Shown: positions 1-7,095 of the stretch, in pieces
Layout: each line of letters opens with the position of its first letter
Numbering within the stretch: the stretch's first letter is position 1
Made by a program: the position numbers and the translations under genes
The notes under the pieces: generated by a model
The model's database searches: none
The model's input: the letters and a program-made list of their open reading frames with translations, nothing else
What the model was told of the DNA's origin: nothing
NCBI GenBank assembly: GCA_028694795.1
Contig: JAQVKF010000007.1
Location: 1-44,416 of the forward strand
Origin: Thermoguttaceae bacterium
Lineage (GTDB): Bacteria; Planctomycetota; Planctomycetia; Pirellulales; Thermoguttaceae
Direction: 5' to 3'
Length of the DNA: 44,416 bases

Positions 1-1
1 A

Positions 2-142
2 AAGGGAACGTCGGAGCCGTGGCGAATTTTTTGGGAATCACTTTCGTGTCAGATAGATCAAAGCACGAAAGATTACCAGAGTATGGGACATTTATCCAAT
101 ATATTCAAGGAAGTCGAATCCGGGTTAAAAGAGGTAAAGTAG
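2..142 (+). CDS. C-terminal end of an unknown protein (truncated by window edge)
   Basis: The second forward frame is open from the left edge and stops with TAG at 140-142, two bases before the ATG of the next gene. The 46 visible residues read like real protein: mixed charge, ending FKEVESGLKEVK. This frame, rather than the overlapping first frame, explains the sequence upstream of 145, because the GAGG that would serve the next gene lies inside its last codons. No family is recognised from so short a piece. The tight spacing to two further genes suggests one operon. What is seen is the open frame and its stop; that it is a real gene is inference from composition and spacing. Confidence 0.6.
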   Translation, partial: KGTSEPWRIFWESLSCQIDQSTKDYQSMGHLSNIFKEVESGLKEVK

Positions 143-144
143 CA

Positions 145-1209
145 ATGAACATTGACGAATTTATAAGCACCTATGGTTTTTATCGACATCGTCCTCAAAT
201 AGAACCCGCGTTTCGAGACGGAAAAAATATCAACGGATGTTTACCGCTGGACATATATTCATCTAATGTTCTGGAAACTCTTCAGGACCAAGCGGTCGAA
301 TTTGGTACGCTTTGGGAATCAGGCGATATGCCAGTTTTGCGATATAATGAGGCGTATCGTCAATGGCGAGATCAGCGTATTATGGAATGTGAAGCGATAC
401 GTAATGAACGGATCACCTGTACACTTCCATGGCAAGTTCTAAAATATATTCCATCGCAAATGAAGCGATCGATACGTCTTTATTGGTCGCAAGGTCAATT
501 AGGTTCGTGCATGGGGCACGCGGACGCTTTCGCGCATCATTCGGCGACATTACAGGCGATTGCGTATGGTTCACCATTGATTTATTCGTCGATCAATCCG
601 GTTGTCACGTGGGCGATTACAAAGGGAGGTTCGACATGGGGCGGGCAGAGTGTTTCGGAAATGGCCGCTGGAGCGAACCGATTAGGGCATTTTACGGAGG
701 AAATGGTCGGCGAGGACAATCAGCGTATTCCGAAAAACTATCGAAATTATGAAGACGAAGCGAAACGATATCAGTCGTCTGTATTATTTCTTGATTTTTC
801 CGGTGAAGAGCTTGTCGAGGAGATATTTGCGTGTTGTCAAGCTGGACAATCGATAGCGATGGGCAATTCGACTGCGGTGAGTGGTTCGCAACTTGACGAA
901 AATGGCGTGAAGGTAGCGGTACTTTCAGGTCGTTGGGCACATGCGACGCATTTTACATCTTACAGGCGTACTGGTGGCAAAGAGTACATTGGTTGGGTGA
1001 ATTCGCACGGCGATATTTATTCGAGCAGTGACGAGGAAGATCCTGGCGATATGTGTTGGATGGACAAAAAAAAAGCGATAGAATTTTGTAGCACTATTCC
1101 ACAATACGGAGCACCGTATGTGGTGTTTCCAGAAGCTCCATATCATACGACGGACTACACGTTATACGTCAAGTATCAAATTCCATGGCCTAAGCACTGG
1201 AGGTTTTAA
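145..1209 (+). CDS. Papain-like (C1-type) cysteine peptidase-like protein
   Basis: A 354-residue protein with the layout of the papain fold. A Cys box GQLGSCMGHA lies at residues 117-126 (candidate nucleophile C122), a His block WAHATHF at 264-270, and a WVNSHG block at 284-289 (candidate N286), in the family order Cys-His-Asn. There is no signal peptide. The first 110 residues match no prodomain known to me. The ATG at 145 is preferred over a GTG at 19: it has GAGG ten bases upstream and follows directly on the stop of the preceding gene, whereas the GTG lacks a site and would overlap that gene. The next gene starts one base after the stop. The compact run with a small membrane protein resembles phage lysis or structural modules, but no capsid, portal or terminase gene is visible, so that reading is weak. 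It could also be an inactive papain-fold protein. Confidence 0.7.
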   Translation: MNIDEFISTYGFYRHRPQIEPAFRDGKNINGCLPLDIYSSNVLETLQDQAVEFGTLWESGDMPVLRYNEAYRQWRDQRIMECEAIRNERITCTLPWQVLKYIPSQMKRSIRLYWSQGQLGSCMGHADAFAHHSATLQAIAYGSPLIYSSINPVVTWAITKGGSTWGGQSVSEMAAGANRLGHFTEEMVGEDNQRIPKNYRNYEDEAKRYQSSVLFLDFSGEELVEEIFACCQAGQSIAMGNSTAVSGSQLDENGVKVAVLSGRWAHATHFTSYRRTGGKEYIGWVNSHGDIYSSSDEEDPGDMCWMDKKKAIEFCSTIPQYGAPYVVFPEAPYHTTDYTLYVKYQIPWPKHWRF

Positions 1210-1210
1210 T

Positions 1211-1579
1211 ATGCGTCGTATTTGTTCATTAGTGTTTATATCTACAGCATGTCTTGTGATCCCTGCGGCGCAAGCGTTCCCTGATATTGAGTTGCTTCAA
1301 GGCATCGAAAAATTGGGGATTATTGGAATTTTGTCGGGGGTAATTTTTTGTTTATTGGTGGATCGGCGGCAAATTTTGACGCAATGTGCGGAACGCGTTG
1401 AAGCGTTGGAGTCTCGTATGAGCCAGTTGGAGTCTTCGATTGCGAAAGAAAATGAAACCATGATTTTACACTTGAGTCAGATATCCGAAACGCTAAGTGA
1501 CATTCGTGACGGACAAGAGCGAAATTTTTCGCGGATGTGGGAGTGGGGGATTCTTCGAAATCCACAAGAAGCGGCATAA
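1211..1579 (+). CDS. Small membrane protein with coiled coil (holin-like layout)
   Basis: A 122-residue protein starting one base after the previous stop. Residues 1-19 form an export signal or first membrane segment ending in an AQA-like site. A second hydrophobic segment (about 33-49, GIIGILSGVIFCLLV) follows, then a charged helical region (about 50-105, heptad-like LESRMSQLESSIAKE) likely to form a coiled coil. Small proteins with one or two membrane segments and a charged tail placed after a peptidase-like gene recall holins or phage accessory membrane proteins. That is analogy only; no holin family is recognised. The start is fixed by the tight junction with the upstream gene. Confidence 0.65.
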   Translation: MRRICSLVFISTACLVIPAAQAFPDIELLQGIEKLGIIGILSGVIFCLLVDRRQILTQCAERVEALESRMSQLESSIAKENETMILHLSQISETLSDIRDGQERNFSRMWEWGILRNPQEAA

Positions 1580-1979
1580 TCTTTGCGATATCAATTCACC
1601 CGTCAGTTCGTCTTGTTTTGTCTTGTCAGCTCATCTTGTTTTTCGCAAATTTTATGGTTCGTGAGCAATTAAGTGAGATTGACTGCCGGATTCGATGTTC
1701 GGTACAAAGGAAATGTACGTCCTACGAGCCATTCCGAAGAAGGCGACTGCTTATCCGTTATCATGTTCAAATGAACACTCCATTCAGTTGTGTTCCTATG
1801 TTTGACGCCATTCTCGTTAATTTCTATTTCTTTCCTATTTTATCTCTTTATTCCGCTCTTGGCATTCCGTATAATGGACGGTGTCTTTATCGTGAATTGG
1901 CGTTTATATTGCATATATTTCGCTAACGATCATTTAGCGGTAATACCGACCGATGATGCAACATATTCAGAGGTGAGTG
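1580..1979. other. Intergenic region, promoter-like motifs only
   Basis: No convincing gene. A repeated TCTTGTTTT motif occurs twice near 1610-1640. A perfect TATAAT at 1870-1875 lies about 105-130 bases before the next gene but has a poor -35. A TTGACG near 1802 has a TATTTC 17 bases downstream. Either could drive the following gene; neither is strong. Confidence 0.35.
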
Positions 1980-4379
1980 ATGTCCTATTTGTGGAGCAAA
2001 CAAATGATCAGACAGTGGATTTTTTGTACATGTTTTTTTTGTACATTATGTGTTGTTTTTTTGGGAGTGTCTTTTAACATGGCGTTCTCGGGCGAATCAA
2101 TGCCGCTTGTGAATCCTGAACATGCGTCGCGTTTGCCGGAAGCGGTGGACGGTAAAAAAATAGCCTCGCAACTGGGGTGTTGGTTCATGCATTCAGAACA
2201 ATGTTTTGAACCGAATGGATATCGACCATTTCTTGACACGGTGGCAAGCCGTGGTGCGTTTGATATACTTTGTGCGTCCGCGCGATTGGATAATGCGACT
2301 GCCCCGCAAATGGTCGAGATGTTCGATGCGAATACGCGATACGCCGAACAGCGATACGGAGTCCATATGATTTTGGATTTGGATATGCGTATGGCGCGAC
2401 GCGAATTTGCGAAACGATATCCTCATGCGTTGCAAGAGCGATTGCAACTGGAAGAAAAACCATTACAGCCTGTTGATTCATCCACTAATTTTACATTTAC
2501 TGCATCTGAATTAACAGATCATTATACAGGGGATTATCCGTACACTGTGCAAGGGGCTCGTTTGGTGCGAGTGTGGAGTTATCAAAAAGATTCCAACGGT
2601 ATGATTCTCAAAGATTCGGTGCGTGATATTTCATCTTCTGTGGAAATATCCATTTCACAGGCGGATAAAATTGAACTTCGTGTACCTTCGAAGGCCGTCT
2701 CAGCTACTTCGCAAGATGGTGATCAAATATATATCTGTGCGTCCGTTGCGTTTTCGTTCTTATATGCCGATGTTTTTGCACCGGAGACGATCCCGTATGA
2801 GCAAGCACTGTTACATCAGTATCAAAATGTACAAGCCATTGGAGCGTGGAAAGATGAGTGGGGATTTCCGCCGAGTTTTGATGGAGTTCCCGCGAAAAAC
2901 GAATACTGGTATTCGGAGGCGATGCGAGCCGCGTACGCGAAGGCTAATTCCACCGCGAAGCGAGTGTCTTCGGATGGTGGCGTGCAAGATTCTGAACGCG
3001 ATTTGATTGACGATTGTTTGGTGATGTATCGTGCGGATTGGCCGGATGCGAACGAACGTATAGCGATTATTGATGCGTACAATCGTCTCTGTTTTGATCG
3101 GCATGTGGAAATTGAAACGCAGTTTTATCGGACGACAAAAGAGGTTTTCGGTTCAGACGCATTGGTTGGCGTCCATTCGACATGGTTCCCCGTGGTCGGT
3201 CGTAACGAGTTTAAGAAAAATGGATTGACCTGGTGGGCGGCCCCGCGAGACTACGCTCAAACGGACGAAAGTACCCCGTACTACTGTCGAACTTCGATAG
3301 CGAAAAAGACGAATTCGATTTGGTACAATATGTATTATTCGTCGAATCCGGATGATTATGTGGCCGAAACATGGTCGGACGTGTTGGCCGGCGGACGCGT
3401 CAATATCCATCCGATTTATCCCACGCCCGAAGGTGTGGCGAACAGTGCCGGTTTTCGAGTAGGCGAAGTTTTAGATACCGGTGTTGATATTGCCATGAGA
3501 CGTATTCGGATGTTGAATTTTGCGGGGGATGCCCCGTTGTATTCGCCTATTGCTGTGGTTTTTGATCATTTTGGCGTCATGAATTGGGCGAAACCGGAAT
3601 ATGATCAAGTGGGGCAGGCGATTGCCATTTGCGATGCGTTAGCGGCAAAGGGGTACCCTGTGGATCTAATTCCATCCAGTGAAGTGATGACGACTGATTC
3701 TGATGGGAAATACCAATGGAAAGAGATCAAAGACGGTCAACTAAAATATGGTGTACAGAAATATTCTGCGGTTCTTTTGGTTACCGAGCCGAACCCCGCT
3801 TTGTCGAATATTGTTACGAATCGTCAATCTCTAACGTCGCTTGTTTTAGGCCAATATACCACGGATACCTCCGAAATTTCACGGATTCAAGACGAGATTG
3901 TGCAAATCCTTGCATCCCAAAATATTCAGACGCAAACGCCATGGAGCAAGAGTAGTGTATGGAATAGTTCCATTTATCGTCCAGCCCGTCGGGGTATGGC
4001 CCGGCTGATTGATGGTACGATACTATGGGTATCTGCCATGGAAAACGCGGGTGGTGATCCGATTTCGATGAATCATGAAGTGGTTGTTTCGCATGACGGA
4101 CAAACACAGATGTCTATTTCCGCGGAGGTGACAGGCTTGATGGCGATCCGTTTCAACAGTGATGGACAATTGAACATGCTAACCGCGAGTAATTTACGGA
4201 AATTTTCAGGAGGCGGCATCGAAATTGACTTGACCGATTGGGATTTTGAGATGGATGTGGCATTGTGGAAAGACACGAATGGTCAATGGCGTGGTGTGTT
4301 CCAAGCGAAGGAAAATTCCTTACCGAAAGCTCTTTCGGAAATAACTCACAATTGGCGATTTCTCGCAATGCCACAGTGA
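1980..4379 (+). CDS. Exported glycoside hydrolase-like protein with GATase-like domain
   Basis: About 799 residues. A hydrophobic N-terminus (IFCTCFFCTLCVVFLG) is a signal peptide. The first half has a TIM-barrel glycosidase feel: an acidic DEWGFPP motif near residue 292, FWY/W-rich strands and a WPDANERIAIIDAY-like helix. From about residue 512 a segment beginning APLYSPIAVVFDHFG resembles the class I glutamine-amidotransferase-like (trimerisation) domain found behind the barrel in GH42-type beta-galactosidases. The C-terminus is beta-rich. I cannot assign a GH family or substrate. Two starts are possible: ATG 1980 with GAGGTG close upstream, and ATG 2004 with GGAG eight bases upstream; the latter gives the neater signal peptide. 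The next gene, an alpha-galactosidase, follows after about 80 bases on the same strand, so they are probably co-transcribed. Confidence 0.7.
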   Translation: MSYLWSKQMIRQWIFCTCFFCTLCVVFLGVSFNMAFSGESMPLVNPEHASRLPEAVDGKKIASQLGCWFMHSEQCFEPNGYRPFLDTVASRGAFDILCASARLDNATAPQMVEMFDANTRYAEQRYGVHMILDLDMRMARREFAKRYPHALQERLQLEEKPLQPVDSSTNFTFTASELTDHYTGDYPYTVQGARLVRVWSYQKDSNGMILKDSVRDISSSVEISISQADKIELRVPSKAVSATSQDGDQIYICASVAFSFLYADVFAPETIPYEQALLHQYQNVQAIGAWKDEWGFPPSFDGVPAKNEYWYSEAMRAAYAKANSTAKRVSSDGGVQDSERDLIDDCLVMYRADWPDANERIAIIDAYNRLCFDRHVEIETQFYRTTKEVFGSDALVGVHSTWFPVVGRNEFKKNGLTWWAAPRDYAQTDESTPYYCRTSIAKKTNSIWYNMYYSSNPDDYVAETWSDVLAGGRVNIHPIYPTPEGVANSAGFRVGEVLDTGVDIAMRRIRMLNFAGDAPLYSPIAVVFDHFGVMNWAKPEYDQVGQAIAICDALAAKGYPVDLIPSSEVMTTDSDGKYQWKEIKDGQLKYGVQKYSAVLLVTEPNPALSNIVTNRQSLTSLVLGQYTTDTSEISRIQDEIVQILASQNIQTQTPWSKSSVWNSSIYRPARRGMARLIDGTILWVSAMENAGGDPISMNHEVVVSHDGQTQMSISAEVTGLMAIRFNSDGQLNMLTASNLRKFSGGGIEIDLTDWDFEMDVALWKDTNGQWRGVFQAKENSLPKALSEITHNWRFLAMPQ

Positions 4380-4462
4380 TGGGGGCCATTTTAATTTCTA
4401 TGTTGCTGGAATGGTCCAGTAAAAAAAATACAAATAGACACTATATACAAGAAAGGGTGAGA

Positions 4463-6985
4463 ATGAGACAAATTTTTTCGGGAGTGATTTCACTACTGAT
4501 CTTATGGATTGGGTTTGGTATGACAACCACCGCAGAGGCGATTGCGCCAACGGATGTCGAACTTGCGGCGGGGCACGCGTTTGCGTCGGCTAAATTTGAT
4601 GGTATTCAGGCGACATTTCAGGTGGATAATTCTATTGAGGTGATTGAAAATCACGATCCTGTTATTCAAAATGCCAGTTGGTTGGGAACCATGTGCATTG
4701 GAAGCAAGTCATATACACATGGGTTGTTTTGTCACGCTCCGAGCAAGTTGATTGTTCGTACTTCAAAACCTGTTCAAAAATTCACTGCGGATGTGGGTAT
4801 TGATCGAAATGCATCGACCAATATGGGGGCTGGAAGTGTCCAATTTATCGTTCAGATTGGAGAGGAGGAACTTTTTCATTCCGAAACGATTTCAGGGACA
4901 CCAGAGGCTATGCCCGTGTCACTCGACATGCGTGGAGTGAAAGAATTTACACTGGCTGTCAATGATTCTGGTAATGGTATTTCCTGTGATCAGGCAGATT
5001 GGGCCAATGCCCTGGTGCGGTTTGACGATGGTACGACCGCGTGGCTGGGCGATATGTTGATCACGAATCAGATGGCTGAAGGTCCGGAAATCGCGTTTCC
5101 ATTTTCATTTGTATACCATGGTGTTCATTCGTCAACCTTTATTAAAGATTGGACGCTTGAACGGGGTGAGGCGGTACATGAAAACGGAAAGATCAAACGT
5201 ACACTTACGTTTACCGAACCGAATGGAGCGTTGCAAATCTACTGTGATGTGACAGAATATGAGCAATTTCCACATGTGGAATGGGTGTTGCGATTCAAAA
5301 ATATATCGGATCATGATACGCCGATGATTGAGAATATTTTGCCGCTGGATATTCATTGGGCGCGAGGCGAGGGCAAGGAGTTTTTGCTGCATCACGCGGT
5401 CGGTTCGCCAAGCCGTCAAGATGATTATATGCCACTCGAAACCGCGTTAGTTCCGAATATGACCAGGCAAATTGCCACCAGTGGTGGACGTGGTACGGAC
5501 GAAAATTTTGCCTATTTTAATCTGGAATGTGGACGCGGCGAAGGAGCGATTATTGCGGTGGGTTGGCCGGGACAATGGTCATCATCATGGACACGTGATT
5601 CTGAAAAATCGCTGCATGTGACCGCAGGGCAAGAACTTACGCACTTTGTGTTGCATTCCGGTGAGGAAGTGCGTACACCGATGATCGTAGTTCAACCGTG
5701 GAAACGTCCGCATTGGATTGACGCACAAAATGTGTGGCGGGGTTGGATGATTGCTCATAATGTGCCACGGATGAATGGTCAAATTGTTGACCATCAAATG
5801 GGTGGATGCAGCTCACAGCAATTCCGTGAAATGGCCGCCGCAACCGCCGAAGATCAGAAGCATTTCATTGATCGTTATCTTGAAGAGGGAATTCAGCTCG
5901 ATTATTGGTGGATGGATGCGGGTTGGTATCCTTGCGGAGCGTCGTGGTTCTCGAAGTTAAGCGGCGAGTGGCCGAAAGTGGGAACATGGAAGCCGGATCC
6001 ACGTCGTTTTCCAAACGGATTGCGAGAGGTGAACGAATACGCAGAGGAAAAAAATTTGCCCTTAGGGAATGTGGTTTGGTTTGAACCTGAGCGTGTACAT
6101 CCGGACACGTGGTTGACGAAGAATCATCCTGAATGGGTGCATGGTGGCGCGAATGGCGGTCTTTTGAAGCTGGAAAATCCGGAAGTGCTGAATTGGGCTA
6201 TCGAAACTTTTGACGGCTTAATTAAGAGTCAAAAAATTCGCCTCTATCGCCAAGATTATAACATCGCACCGCTGGGGTATTGGCGAGCGAACGATTCGGA
6301 AGATCGTCAAGGAATTACAGAAATACAGTATGTTACCAATTATTTGAAATACTGGGACACGTTGTTGGAACGGAATCCAGGCCTCCGAATCGACTCATGC
6401 GCATCAGGTGGCCGTCGCAACGATCTTGAAACGATGCGACGAGCCGTACCGCTTCATCGAAGCGATTATATTCACGAACCGACAGGCCAACAAATTCACA
6501 CTTACGGCATCTCGATGTGGATACCTGTATACGGTTCATGCGTGAACCAGTTCAACGATTATGAAATCCGCAGTACGTGGATTCCGTGCATTAATTTGTG
6601 CTACGATGTTCGTAAAACCGATTCGGATTATGCCAATCTCAAGAAGAATATTGCGCTTTGGCAGAAGTATCTCACGCCTTATTATTTGGGGGATTACTAT
6701 CCGCTGACCGATATTTCGACCAGCACGAAGATCTGGGTCGGCTGGCAATTTAACGCTTTGGACGGAAAGAGCGGAGCGATACAAATGTTCCGTCGTCCAG
6801 ACTCGCACTACACGCAAGGCGAATTTCCACTGTTTGGTTTGGATGCTGAAGCGACTTATACGATCACAGATGTTGATTCCAACGCCACGATGACCGCGAC
6901 GGGCCGCGAACTGATGGACAAAGGGGTTAAAATCACGATGGAGAATCATCCCTCCGCTGTTTTATATCACTATGAAAAACAGTAA
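4463..6985 (+). CDS. Exported GH36-type alpha-galactosidase with NPCBM module
   Basis: 840 residues. Residues 1-26 are a signal peptide. About 55-190 is an NPCBM carbohydrate-binding domain (ASWLGTMCIGSKSYTHGL and the later ADWANALVRFDDG strand). A beta-sandwich follows, then a melibiase/GH36-type barrel at about 425-800. The family's active-site blocks are visible: WWMDAGWY (482-489), WFEPERV (539-545), YRQDYN (595-600, candidate nucleophile D598), SCASGGRRND (645-654) and RSD (666-668, candidate acid/base D668). The enzyme should hydrolyse terminal alpha-galactosides or related sugars outside the cytoplasm. ATG 4463 is chosen because GAAAGGG precedes it by five bases and the signal peptide starts there; the frame stays open further upstream, overlapping the previous gene. 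An intrinsic terminator follows the stop. Confidence 0.9.
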   Translation: MRQIFSGVISLLILWIGFGMTTTAEAIAPTDVELAAGHAFASAKFDGIQATFQVDNSIEVIENHDPVIQNASWLGTMCIGSKSYTHGLFCHAPSKLIVRTSKPVQKFTADVGIDRNASTNMGAGSVQFIVQIGEEELFHSETISGTPEAMPVSLDMRGVKEFTLAVNDSGNGISCDQADWANALVRFDDGTTAWLGDMLITNQMAEGPEIAFPFSFVYHGVHSSTFIKDWTLERGEAVHENGKIKRTLTFTEPNGALQIYCDVTEYEQFPHVEWVLRFKNISDHDTPMIENILPLDIHWARGEGKEFLLHHAVGSPSRQDDYMPLETALVPNMTRQIATSGGRGTDENFAYFNLECGRGEGAIIAVGWPGQWSSSWTRDSEKSLHVTAGQELTHFVLHSGEEVRTPMIVVQPWKRPHWIDAQNVWRGWMIAHNVPRMNGQIVDHQMGGCSSQQFREMAAATAEDQKHFIDRYLEEGIQLDYWWMDAGWYPCGASWFSKLSGEWPKVGTWKPDPRRFPNGLREVNEYAEEKNLPLGNVVWFEPERVHPDTWLTKNHPEWVHGGANGGLLKLENPEVLNWAIETFDGLIKSQKIRLYRQDYNIAPLGYWRANDSEDRQGITEIQYVTNYLKYWDTLLERNPGLRIDSCASGGRRNDLETMRRAVPLHRSDYIHEPTGQQIHTYGISMWIPVYGSCVNQFNDYEIRSTWIPCINLCYDVRKTDSDYANLKKNIALWQKYLTPYYLGDYYPLTDISTSTKIWVGWQFNALDGKSGAIQMFRRPDSHYTQGEFPLFGLDAEATYTITDVDSNATMTATGRELMDKGVKITMENHPSAVLYHYEKQ

Positions 6986-7008
6986 GTGCTGATCAGCGGT
7001 CATAGGAT

Positions 7009-7053
7009 GCCCCATTCGAATGAGATTTTCCATTTGAAATGGGGCTTTTGTTT
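7009..7053 (+). terminator. Rho-independent terminator after the alpha-galactosidase gene
   Basis: GCCCCATT at 7009 pairs with AATGGGGC ending at 7045, with further inner pairing, and is followed by TTTTGTTT. It lies 24 bases after the stop at 6985 and before the start of the next gene at 7096, so that gene probably has its own promoter or depends on read-through. Confidence 0.75.
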
Positions 7054-7095
7054 ATGATATCATGTGGACATAACTTGTATCAAAAGGATATGTTT

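Noticed and set aside
19-144. GTG start at 19 for the papain-like gene
   Set aside because: No ribosome site, and the overlapping second frame ends two bases before ATG 145, which has GAGG at a usable distance.
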